Shown here: piece by piece, positions 33,601 to 44,000 of the stretch | How the letters are laid out: each line of letters begins with the position of its first letter | Position numbering within the stretch: the stretch's first letter is position 1 | From: Cheilinus undulatus | Taxonomy: Eukaryota; Chordata; Actinopteri; Labriformes; Labridae | Length of the DNA stretch: 64,000 nucleotides | Direction of reading: 5' to 3' | Assembly (NCBI RefSeq): GCF_018320785.1 | Contig: NC_054875.1 | Location: 7,264,132 to 7,328,131, forward strand | Notes under the pieces: generated by a model | What the model was told of the DNA's origin: nothing | What the model saw: only the letters and a program-made list of their open reading frames with translations | The model's database searches: none | Position numbers and translations under genes: made by a program

Positions 33601-35054
33601 CATGCCATCATCAGGTGTTTTGGACATTTTGTTTGTCATTGCTTGGTTAAACTACTTTCTTTGACATTGACACTTGTGTGCTCTATCATGGAATCAGCCT
33701 TTAGCTATGTCTCTGTGCCAGCAATACCCATGATCCAATGACCTTAAGGACTTCCAACCATCTGGGCCATTTTTGCCTGCACCACTCACTTGATCACACC
33801 ATACAACATAAGTCTACACTAAAGGATTAAAGCTCTGGTATCTTCTACTGTTTAAGACTGCCAGATTACACTCTATCAATAATAATTTTTCACCCTGTTA
33901 CTGCACACTGTGGCTCTAAAGTTTATGTTACCTAACCAAACCTCCAGGAACAGGATCTCCATGAGAGGATTCCACGGCCGACCACAGAACATCAGCGTTA
34001 TTTTGAAGGGTTTCCCTCGTCGTACCACCAGGTGCTTCCTGCTGAGCCCCTGAGTCTCATGGGAAATGTGGTTTTCATCAGCCTCATAGTTGACCAGCTT
34101 CAGTTGGCAGTGGCCCTCCTCAGCACCTAGGGAAACAAATGATACACAAGCCCAATTCCAAAATGTCAATAACAGTCTGGAAACATGCAGGAATGAGGAG
34201 ATCAGTTGGTGGAGTTTTGGGGGAAGAATGTTGTCCCATTCTGGTTTGATAGAGGATTCTAGCTGCTCAACTTTCCTGGGCCAGATTTTACATTTTATCA
34301 TGCACCAAATGTTTTCTGCCGGTGTATGGTCTGGACTTGTATTTATTGCTATTTTATTTCATTCATTTTGACTTTAAAGTGAATTTACAAAAAATAAAAG
34401 GAAAGATGGAAAGAGTAAAGTTTTGCAGGTTATGTCAAAGAAACTTGCTTTAAATTTCTGACCCAGCATGTGTCTGAATAATCAGAGGATTTCTGGTCAA
34501 TTAAACATTTAAATGCATATAAAATACATAATTTAGTTGTTAAATGTACTTAACATACAAAAACCACAAAAGAATGCTCCATAAGTCTGCTGAGTTTTCT
34601 CCTTCACATGGTTTTCATGTTGAAAGACTGTACTGCCTGTCAGATACTTTGTTACTCTTCTCGTATTCAGTAACATGCCATATAATTTACATTCAGAACT
34701 GTCTGGCCTGTCATCATGGTTTTATAGGCACCTTAGGGACTTAAACACATGTTAGGTAAAACATTAAAACAAAGTTTTATGCTCTCCAAACAAAGTTTTC
34801 TGTCATTATTAGAAAATAGATTGATGTAGATATTAATCTATGATGGAGCTGAACACTTCATGAGTCTAAAATGAAAAAGAAAAGTTTGTTATGTTGAGAA
34901 ATGTACACAGATTTAATCAAACCAGACTTCAAATCTATTTTGACCGAACTCCCAAAGAGGTTACAGTCCTTCAGGAAGAAAAAAAGCTCCATATGAAGTA
35001 TATTTTCATTGTGAACTCACCACAGATGTATGTTGACTGCTGCACAAAGTCCAT
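24637..35054 (-). CDS. Transglutaminase (TGM2/TGM5-like), copy A, complete
   Basis: Coding exons in gene order: 35021-35054, 33932-34126, 33280-33516, 32040-32158, 31810-31938, 31533-31710, 29583-29718, 29256-29359, 28712-28951, 27632-27673, 26768-26824, 26155-26400, 25888-26048, 25551-25690, 24637-24799. Total 2,181 bases, 726 residues, with phases matching throughout. It is a calcium-dependent protein-glutamine gamma-glutamyltransferase, joining glutamine side chains to lysines or amines. The N-terminal beta-sandwich (about 15-145) is followed by the catalytic core with VNCNDD, W265, YGQCWVFA (C288), WNFHVW (H346) and [13 protein letters not shown] (D369). The spacing of C, H and D equals that of TGM2. 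Two C-terminal barrels follow. No signal peptide is visible, so it is probably cytosolic. The core-barrel linker is long, Gly/Ser-rich and built from small exons (27632, 26768). Those two exons are the least certain; 26807 is an alternative end for the second. Subfamily (TGM2 or TGM5 type) is not settled. Confidence 0.95.
26367..26404 (-). promoter_or_regulatory. Three in-frame tandem splice acceptors, copy A linker exon
   Basis: On the minus strand the exon border contains TCTCTAG|GAGGATC three times. The exon can start at 26400, 26385 or 26367, steps of 15 and 18 bases, all keeping the reading frame. Use of different sites would add or remove five or eleven residues of the Gly-Ser-Leu linker. 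Copy B has only the first acceptor in this form (exon start 44286). Confidence 0.6.
27880..28150. mobile_element. hAT-like repeat end in copy A intron 9
   Basis: The stretch ends GGCCCCCGGGCCATAGTTTGGACACCTCTG (about 28121-28150), a common hAT-type terminus. The left limit is a guess. The rest of this intron (27674-28711) shows nothing else I recognise. Confidence 0.45.
29940..30834. repeat. CATC-rich minisatellite with a 48-bp higher-order unit
   Basis: Simple CATC/CATCCATG sequence in copy A intron 6. From about 30120 to 30420 it is organised in a 48-bp unit marked by GGTTGCATT at 30131, 30179, 30227, 30275, 30323, 30355 and 30403; one step is 32 bases, so the sub-unit is probably 16 bases. 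Ends are plain CATC runs (30790-30825). All three forward frames are open through it because the unit is a multiple of three; these are not genes. Confidence 0.92.
30835..31235 (-). mobile_element. LINE 3' fragment, decayed
   Basis: Text such as CTCATTCTTTTGGTCACTAC and TGGATGTGCCCAGAAGA matches, in decayed form, the better-preserved LINE at 63340-64000. In both, the element's 3' end abuts CATC/CTTCC simple sequence, so the minisatellite at 29940-30834 probably grew from its GGAT-type tail. Confidence 0.65.
32200..33240. other. Copy A intron 3, nothing recognised
   Basis: The intron between exons 33280-33516 and 32040-32158 is AT-rich single-copy-like sequence. I see no gene, clear repeat or RNA structure in it. 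Confidence 0.5.
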
Positions 35055-35275
35055 GATCTGACAGGGGAGTTACAGGCGACTGAAGGAATGACAGGCAGGC
35101 TCCACCTCTCTGCTGATAAATATCTCACTCTCCCTCTTTCTTTCTCCCTCCTGGTCATACTGGTCCTTCACAGCATACCGAGCCTGAATACAGTCATTTA
35201 TTAACAGCATTTTTTTAACTAAAGGAATGAGAAACGCAAGGGAGAGGTGAGTGAGGAATACAATTCATGTGGGAT
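35055..35275 (-). promoter_or_regulatory. Upstream block of copy A, conserved with copy B
   Basis: About 200 bases just upstream of the copy A start codon resemble 61723-61925 upstream of copy B (shared words GATCTGACA, GAAGGAATGA, AATATCTCA, GGAATGAGAAAC, GAGTGAGGAAT). Similarity stops sharply near 35275, so this also marks the edge of the duplicated unit. It should contain the 5' UTR and core promoter. A weak TATA-like word, GATATTTATC, lies near 35112-35121 on the minus strand. Confidence 0.55.
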
Positions 35276-35324
35276 GTGAACACAGTCTCACCCTGCATCA
35301 CATTTAGCCGAGTCTGCAGAAAGA

Positions 35325-36012
35325 AACTAGAAAAGCACTCAGAGAGCACAGACCTCCACCATTAGCCCTATCTCCCAATAGTGAAGAATCCTTTAAAAAC
35401 ATTCCTGGATCCAGACGGTTATCCAGATCAGTCCCAAAATCGAATTCGCCGATTACTCCCTCCCTGGTGGGGTGGAGACACGGTGAGGCAAAGCATTGGC
35501 TTCGCTACATGTGGACTGTCATGGTGGAAGCACCCATGGTCTCATCGGAAGACATAGCAGAGTGTGAATATTCCTCTATTCCTCCCAGCATTGTGGTTAT
35601 TCTCGCTACACATTCTCTCTGCTACACTCCGACTGGTCTCCTCAACCGGGCGTGCATCTTTCAAAGTCTATAAACTCCAAAACTTTGAATAGAAACGCAC
35701 CAGACACATGATGCTGGGATTGAAGTTACTCATGTCCGCCATCTCCTGGTGTAAAGTGGTAACAGTGCAGACCTCCGCCATTAGCCCTATCTCCCAATAG
35801 TAAAGAATCCTTTAAAAAACATTCCTGGATCCAGACGGTGATCCGGATCAGTCCCAAAATCTAACCAGTTCTTCCTTATGGCATTTCTGTCATTTCCTGA
35901 AAATTTCATGAAAATCCGTCCATGACTTTTTGAGTTATGTTGCTAACAAACGAACAAACTAACGAACAACCAAATCCATCCGATCACATAACCTCCTTGG
36001 TGGAGGTGACTA
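35325..36012. mobile_element. Two copies of an abundant fish repeat
   Basis: Text starting ACAGACCTCC...CATTAGCCCTATCTCCCAAT occurs at about 35350 and 35768. The second copy continues to CATAACCTCCTTGGTGGAGG at about 36008. The same family is inverted at 53070-53335. The ends (CCTCCGCCAAGGAGGTTATG type, GGTCTGCGCTCTCCGAGTG type) are those of a very common teleost repeat, perhaps a non-LTR tail; I am not sure of the class. Confidence 0.65.
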
Positions 36013-36056
36013 AGATTTCTTTATTCACAATAGAACATAACATATCAAGATTTAAA

Positions 36057-36650
36057 CTAGGGCTGTCAATAGATTAAGATTTTTAATCACAATTAATCTC
36101 ACAAATTTCATAGTTAATTTGAGATTAATCGCAAGTTAATCACACTTTTTTAATCTATTCTAAATGTACCAAACAGGACTATTTCTCAAGATTTAAATAC
36201 CCTTATCGACACAAGTGGACAAAAATGCTTTCTTTTTGCAAATGTTAGTTTATGTCAACAACCCCAAACAACATCAGATAATGTCCAGAAAAATCTCCAG
36301 ACTAAACTAAAAGATACTAAATGCTCCAAAAATCTGCTGAGAGAATACAATGATAAACTCAAGACCAACAAGGACAACAGATGGAGATAGTGACCTTAAT
36401 GTAACATTACTGAAATAATGAAGTATCTTCATAGAGGTAGAAAAACAAATAAAAGGATCAGACAAAGTATATGTCAAAACATTGTCTCTTAGAAATACAA
36501 CTTTTCTCTTGCATCTGATTTTATAGAAATATTAAAATTTAAGACATAAACTATGATTATATTGAATTGTTCTCATGTTTTACTTTCTCCTTAGTCTGTA
36601 TGTTTCTTTAGGCCTATGTAGCCTGTTTTTTGTAAGCCTAGACCAGGCTG
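36057..36650. mobile_element. AT-rich hAT-like repeat starting TAGGGCTG
   Basis: It begins TAGGGCTGTCAATAGATTAA and contains repeated AATTAATC words, as in a common fish DNA-transposon repeat. The element at 47436-48094 has the same TAGGGCTG end. No opposite end was found here; it runs into the inverted duplication. Confidence 0.5.
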
Positions 36651-37830
36651 AATGTAATAATTCATCTATTATTCTCTTGCTAATGATCGATTATTAGTTA
36701 TTTCCAATCCCTGTAAAAAAGTATTGTTCATTGAATTATTTCTCACTGCATGTTAATGGCAAAATCAGACATAATAAACAACAACAACAACAAAAAAACC
36801 TCATTGAAAATACTCCCTCATTAAACATGGCCAGGTATTTCTTAATTCGTGTCTCAGTCTCTTTATGACTGTTTGGGTTCAGAACACATTTGTATTTCTG
36901 TCACATTATTTAAAGGAAAAAGAGCTGTCAGATGAAATGTCAATCGTTTTCTCTTGTTTTGTAATCATGTTAAAGACGTACACAATGTTAATATTACAGT
37001 TCTTATTTCTTCCCCTGTCTGTGTGTTTCTTTTAGCCTCTGTCTGTCTGGTTTTAAGCCTGTTTTCCTGTAATTATCCACGAGAATGAATTGAACAGTTT
37101 TACACCAACCTTAGCACTTGATGTAATATGAAATAGTCTACCAGTAACGAACACATGTCACCAGCATATGTTCTGGTCTTGTTCTTGTGTCCAAGGCTAT
37201 TGGACAGCTATTCTCAAACACACCATTTTTTTCTTTATTCTTCTTTTTCTTCTCCTGTGTCGGCTATCTACTCCTTCATACTTTGTCATATCAACACCGT
37301 TCGAATTTTATTCTGTTCGGCTTCTTTGTCATTCAACTGCTATGACTTTTATGTAGACAAACTCTTCAGGTATTTAGGAATGATTCAAGTTGTTGACATC
37401 TTCAACAGATTTCTAATAATAACTGATTAAATTTAATGCAGATTTTAAGCTGGACAAGTTTTACATAAACTCAACTTTGGCACATTAAAAGTGAAGAAAA
37501 TTCACTTTCTTACCTGTTTTGATGCTCAGTTTGAACTTTGTCACATCCTCTTGACCATGTCTACATCCCTGCACTGGTAGCTGCCTTGTGATTGGCTGAT
37601 TCAATAATTGCGTTGAGCGGTTGAACAGGTGTACCCAATGAAGTGGTCATTAAGAATAAATCACATCAACACATTTGAAAAGATGGCCTGTACATATTGT
37701 TCCCTGGCTGGCATGTTAAAAGAGGATTTTTTTTTTTTTTTCTAAAAGTAAAACGTTATCAAGCTTCTTTACCAGATCATCTATTATGTGCATTTTAAAG
37801 GAGAACCTTTCTTTCAACCAAATAAGTCAG
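36650..37830. repeat. Inverted duplication, right arm
   Basis: Reverse-complement partner of 15131-18103. Region 36655-37150 matches 18090-17680, and 37250-37830 matches 16050-15131. The short stretch 37150-37250 differs from the left arm. The arms bracket the first modular locus and transglutaminase copy A. Confidence 0.85.
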
Positions 37831-38290
37831 GAATGGGAAACTATGGTGTCAAAGATGGCCGCATTAATATTTTTATGAGTGCCAAAGAGCTGAATTGTTC
37901 CAGATTTTTAGATATTCTTAAAGTAACCAGTGTCATGACTAACAATTCAATGAAAGGAAGAATATGTTGCTGTCATGATAATCTTATTAAATCAACATTT
38001 ATGTTTATGAACTGAAGTGCAAACATGAATGTAGGCAGAAGATTCAGCCAACATAACCCTGCTTTCTAAAAATGACGGGCTTTCAAATAAATTAAAGGGT
38101 TTAAAGATACGCATTTGAGAGTATAATAATCTGGGGGTAACACGTGCACATCTAAGACAAAACCTTTACAAGAAAAAGGGGCTTCTAACTGCAGAAAAAA
38201 GGAAAAAGTCTGCAAATTGTTCAGCTCACTTCACTTGTTAAGAGCAAAATCCTTTGGTCTGAGGAAGATCTTTTAGATGCCAACATTGTA

Positions 38291-38765
38291 TGGGATCACA
38301 TAAGGGTCATGAATATTTTGAACACAAAGTTAAGGTTTACACACTTTTAAAAAAAAAAAAATAATAATCTGCAGAAAAATGTGCATCTGTGAAACAAATA
38401 ATTCATGCATGCATAGAAAAAAATAATTGTAGTTGTAAAATTATTTTGTGATCTCGGTTCTGATTTTCACGTGCAAAAAAAATATTAGGGCAAAAATGGA
38501 AAGAACAGAAACACAAAACATTTTTTCAGCCACAAACCTCTTTAGATCATGTGCAAATCTGAACTGGGAGCACAAAAACGATTTACAGCCACAATTTTTT
38601 TTCTATGCATGCAAACTTTTTTCTACAACTGCAATTTGTTTTACAGATGCCCTATTTTTTCTTCAGTTACAAATATTTTTTTCACATGTGCAAACTTTAA
38701 CTCTGTGCAAACATTTTCCTCTACAGATACAAAATCAATGTATTTATGACCCTTATCTGATCCCA
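38291..38765. mobile_element. Tc1/mariner-type MITE (475 bp)
   Basis: Terminal inverted repeats begin TGGGATCACATAAGGGTCAT (38291) and end with its near complement (38742-38765). TA flanks both sides (38289-38290, 38766-38767), as in Tc1/mariner targets. The inside is a T-rich pattern alternating TTTTTT with GCAAA words; no transposase. Confidence 0.8.
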
Positions 38766-38939
38766 TAGAAATTGCTTTAAAATGTTGGGTAATATAATTT
38801 AAAGTTTTCAGGTATATACAAGGAACTTTTCAGGGATATTTCAGTTTATCACTGAAACATTTGGGGAACATCTAAAAATGTTCAGGTACTTTTTATTAAG
38901 TATTTAGATGTTTAAAAATATTCACAGATATTTTAGTTA

Positions 38940-40450
38940 ATATCTGTGATTATTACAGTAAAAAGGAGGAAAGGAGAGAAGGTGAAGTAAAAGTAAAAAG
39001 GAGGAAAGGAGAGGAGGTGGGAGGAAATTAGGTATGCTCTCTTTACTTAAGAGGTAAGTATCAGTTGATCTATTATCTTTAGATAAATGTAATTATTAGA
39101 GTACAGTTATTTGGCCATCATTTTTAGGTTCATGAAGATCATCATTTCTCCATTTGTCTTTAATAAGAAATTAAATCTTGCATCCTCTTTCTAATAGGTA
39201 TGAAGCACTTAAATTTCGTCATATTGTTTTACAGTTTCACCACTAGATGTCGCTGTTATCCATTTAAGTATATTTTTGCATACACTCACATGCTTGAGGA
39301 TTAGCAGCAGTGAATTGACATTATTTTCACTGGCAACTTGTGACTGGAAAGTCGTTTTAAGTTGCATTTTCAGTTGAATTTGGGGGAAACCACTTGATGC
39401 ATTAGTTGTGTTTGGCTATTTCAGTTGCTTTTGTTTGATTTGTTCACTGAAAAAAGCCGAAAGTACATTTTTGCAGTAACTAAGTAAAACTTTATTTATA
39501 TAGCACTTTTAAAACACTCAGTCACAAAGTGATTCACAGAAAGAAATAGAAATAAATAAAACAGATAATCCACAAAAGAAGAAAATTAAATCACTTCAGA
39601 TTTCACGTGATCAAGCAAGACATAATAATAATAATAATACATTACAATTTGGAAGAAATTCAAGTTACAAGATTTCAAGAAAGCCCATGTTTTTTGAAAC
39701 ATTCCAGCGACTCTGCTGATCTGAGGGACCGTGGGAGTTTATTCCACAGGGTAGGAGCTGGAACAGAAAAAGTCTGATCACCTTTAGTTCTGAAGTTAGA
39801 TGGATGTACAGAAGGCCAAGATTAGATGATCTGAGCGGGCGAGAGGGGATATATGGGACAAAGAGGTCAGAAATGTAACTAGGGGCAAGGCCATGCAGTG
39901 CTTTATATGTGAGTAACAGGATTTTGTTGTTGATTCTGAATTTCACTGGAAGCCAATGGTGAGATGCAAGTAAACCTGATTTGGATCATTTTGATTGCAA
40001 CTGAAACTTAAACATTGCACTGTGCAGCACATATATTTATATAATGCACCAAGTGCAGTGTTAAAGTTATGTGAAGCCTTGTACATCATTTATCTCTAAG
40101 GGAGAAGAGGAGGTGGGAGGTGATCTGATTGCAACCTCTTATATGAAAGGTAAACATCCATACTGAAGATGTAGTGACCACAGTTATCACAGTGGTTCCC
40201 TAAATAATGGCTTTAATTGTATGTAAAACATAACATGATTGACCTTCATTTGTGTTTCACACAGGCTAAAGGTGCAGTGATATTACTTAAACTCACAATG
40301 TGCAAAATTTCACCACCAGGGGGCACTAAATCAACAAAATATGACAGATACAGCTGCCCAGCTCTGCTGTTTATTGATTTTGAACAGCAACTCTGTTCAA
40401 TAAAAACAGCTCCTCATAAGACGTATTTGCCAAACAGAATAACGTTTAGT
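38940..40450 (+). pseudogene. Second, decayed copy of the modular locus
   Basis: Blocks at 38965-39055 (AGGAGGTGGGAGGAAATTAGG, then GTAAGT) and 40085-40150 (AGGAGGTGGGAGGTGATCTG, then GTAAAC) match the modules at 20501 and 20901 but carry stop codons in the RRWEGI frame. Text around 40360-40700 matches 24200-24540, including a polyadenylation signal AATAAA at 40399-40404. The copy is thus the partner of transglutaminase copy B but looks inactive. A LINE fragment sits inside it. Confidence 0.6.
39480..39960 (-). mobile_element. L2-type LINE fragment
   Basis: The minus-strand frame at 39665-39946 contains ILLLTYKALHGLAPSYISDL and PSRPLRSSNLGLL, the conserved C-terminal part of L2-like reverse-transcriptase proteins. 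The 3' side on this strand includes AAAAGTGCTATATAAATAAAG, typical of fish L2 ends. It lies inside the decayed modular locus of unit 2. Confidence 0.85.
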
Positions 40451-40936
40451 TTTCATTCAAATGTTTCTCATAATGAGGGATAGAAAGATTTTACAATACA
40501 TTTCCACATTTGCTCTAGAAGTGGTTCCAAAGTGCACATTTTGGCATTGAAACAATTCGGTAAACTTAAAGAAAATTGTGCCATCATATTTAAATTCATG
40601 CTTTATTTGTAATGAATGCTTTTGACAAAATTCCCATCTTTTCTTTACTGTAATACTTTCTGAATATGTGCTTGATACTTTAATAATAGTCAAACAATCA
40701 ACTTTATGACAGTAGTCTATTTAAAACAAACAAGGTTGAGAGAAGTGCTTCTTATGAAAAGATCACACATGAAACAAGAAAACATCAAGAACATAAAAAC
40801 TGAAAAAAGACGAATCTCCAGCAACCCTTGTAGTTTAGAGAACAACTTTATCAGACCAAAGTGTTGAAACATATTGGTCGAATGAAGTTGTTTTCTAAAC
40901 TGCAAGCATCGCTAGAGATTTCCCTTTCCCTCAAGA

Positions 40937-40942
40937 TTTATT
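40937..40942 (-). terminator. Candidate polyadenylation signal, transglutaminase copy B
   Basis: AATAAA on the minus strand about 113 bases after the copy B stop. The position matching the copy A signal reads CATAAA here (40702-40707). Confidence 0.5.
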
Positions 40943-41054
40943 CATCCTCCATGCACCATGGAAGCTGGTGAAGTTGCACCAGAAAACCCACTTCAGCCAG
41001 AACAAAACAGAAAATCTTTTCCTGAGATATGTTCACAAATGTTTTTCAGTGTTA

Positions 41055-44000
41055 CTAATTCTTGACGGACACTTTGTGGAAACATCTGGAAACAACACTG
41101 GGGCAGTCGCTGTGTGAGAAAGTGGCCATCAAGACTTTGGTTCCAGGAGAGGACGCCTCAATGGACACCTGCTTCTCTATCTTCTCACCAGGCTTCAGAA
41201 GAGCAAGTCTAGGAGAGAAAAAGAGAGACTTGTTTTTAGACTCTGGCCCTTAAACTGTTTGGAGACAGTTGATGCCTACCATCACTTTGAAGGAACAAAA
41301 ATACAAATTTCATTTAGTGATGGCCCACTGAATGTAGCTAAGTCATGATAGGGCCTGCTACAAATGTTTTATTTCTGCTCCAAAGCTGATCAGAGCCAGG
41401 CTCAGGAGGCAAATGTTAGCTAGGGGGCTAGTGCTACTGATTGATCTTGTATGTCGGTGTAAATAGCGCTGACAGAATAAGCACTGATGCTATTAAATGA
41501 CATCTAGGAAGGGCTTAATCATTGGGCCTGTCAGTTTATCACTGTCCGCTTTAGTAAAGTACATTTAATGCAAAATTCTGGACATTTCAAAAATCTCAGG
41601 GGAGGCACTGTCTGCTCCAAGGTTATCATAGTTAACTAAAACGAACTAAATAACAAAAACTAACATTCCAAAAGTCCATTTTAATCCAAGATAAAGACAA
41701 ATTCTTAACCCTTTGTCCCCCTTAGAATAAAATTGTTGATAAAGAAGGTTTTTTTTTTTTGGTAATGGCTACCTTCATTTGAAAAGTCGCCAGCGCTGTG
41801 ACGTACTGCAAACCTACATGTTTTAGTGTCCGCCCATTTAAGGTCATCTTTAAAAACCTATTAAGACATTAGTATGAGGAATGGTTAAGCAATTGAACGG
41901 ATTACTCAGAGATTGTGTTTGCTTAATCCCTGACTGTATTAGGATGTGACAAAAAAACATATTCTTCCTGTTACTGCCAAAACAAACCCAGCAGTGTTCT
42001 CAAACCACATTCCTGCAACACTTTTCACTGAACCACAGCTGTATTTTTATTCCAGCTCAGACATAAAAGAGCATACAGGTGACACTACAAGTGTCTGGGC
42101 CATTGTCTTCTTTATACCTTCACCTTTATACACCTGTTGTATCTGAGGAGTCATGGCAGTACAGCATGATTATGAGGATTTATTTTAACCTCCTGAGATC
42201 TAGATGCCAAAAGACTCACCTGGCCTCTTGTTTGCCCTGCAACAAACCAGATCCCTCCACGGTCAGCACTGCTCCATTCAGAGGCTTGGAAAACGTGTTG
42301 GTGAAGGAAACCTTGGCTGTTTGCTTCTCTTTTGGTTTGATGGTGTCCCCTCCTTCAATCTGTGGAATAAAACAGACTTTAAATATGTGCAATTAAATAC
42401 TTCCCTAATCTTTCATTAAACACCAGTTCAATGGATATGCACATTAGCATACAGTGCTTTTACTCGTGGATAAAGAAGAATTAAGAGAACTGATAGCGGG
42501 GTGAAGTAAGCTGAAGATGGGTCGTGCTGCAAGAACTCTGGCATTTTCACTTTTAACACCTTTTCTCCCCCATTATTATTCATCAGTAAAAAAACAAAAC
42601 ATCCATGTACTGTTCAGCCACTGCCACTGTGTAAAGTGCTGTGTTTATTGAATAGAGTCCTCATCTTTAAATAAGAAGTAAGCTGTGGAGGTTGGTGCAC
42701 TGAGCAGCAGGCCTGTTCTCTCCCTGACCTGGAAATGTCTAGTTATGCCACAGTGTTACAGAGTATTGGGAGGAGTTTGTGTTATGGGGGTGAGCTTAGT
42801 TAATCATGATTAATCCCACCCTTTTAATCACATTTTTTAATTTCTATTTATTTATTTATTTATTATTTTAAAGATTTGTTTTTGGGCCTTTTCGTGCCTT
42901 AACTAGATAGAGGAGGACAGTGGATAGTCTCAGAAACAGAGACGAGAGTGGGGGAGAGACATGCGGAAAAGGGCCTCAGGCTGTATTCGGACCCGGGCAC
43001 CCCTTTTTATCACATTTTTGATTCCAGTAATTTTGCACAAAGAACTGATTTTCTGATGTTTTCGATTTTCCTATAGTCTTAAAATAAGGGTAATTGACTT
43101 CCTGTTTGGATTCAGACCTGACATTCATAACAGAAAGTTGACCAAATTCAAGGAATTTGTCATGGATCTTAAAGGAAATAACAGGACAGTAAAAAGTGTT
43201 TGATAACACAAGGTTCAGATGACTTCTGACTTGTCCCCTGAGCTGTCTGTGAGTTAAATAAAGTGAAATTAGATATTAAGGAGCAGTGATGGCCTGTGTC
43301 CACAGCTGGCATTTTTAGCGCTGGCATTGCTTATTATAATTAAACCAATGTAGTCCTGCATTCTGAGCACCCAGAACCCTGGGTGGAAAAAGCATCCGCT
43401 GTTTTTTATATGAATAATGGGTCAGGACTGGGACACCGCTGTGTGCCTAAAAAAACAATGTGGTTAAAAGTCTAACATGCACTTTTTAAGGATATGTCTT
43501 TGTCTCTTTATTCCATTACATCCTTCAAGTCTAAACTGCTCAATGTTTTATTAGAAAGATTTGACAGAAACAGAAGAAAATATGAAATTTGGGTCATGGT
43601 TAGTCATTAAGAAGGAGGTGATGAGTGCTGACACTAGACCAGCTGAAAACCAGTGGTGTAAAGCTTTCTCTGCTCCCATTTTTATTCTGCATTCACTTTC
43701 ATGAGGATTCATGAAATCATGTGCAACTGGCATCAATGGCAGAGGAGGTAGGAGAAAAAAAGAAAGGAAAAGGTGTTTTACCTCTATTGTTATCTGCGGT
43801 GAGCTCAAGCTAAACTCCTGTGCAGCCAGGGCTCTTTCATCACTCTCTTCATCTGTTATCACCACAGCGACATTCACAATGTCATCACCTGCCAGGCACG
43901 CCTCATACGTGGAGGGAGGGATGACGTGGCTAAGCTTCAAATCTGCAGAGAATGTGTAGGATGTAGAAAAAATAAATGTGAGAGAGCAAATTTCCAAAAA

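Noticed and set aside
35467..35673. 68-codon open frame upstream of copy A
   Set aside because: It lies between two copies of an abundant repeat with no recognisable domain or splice context.
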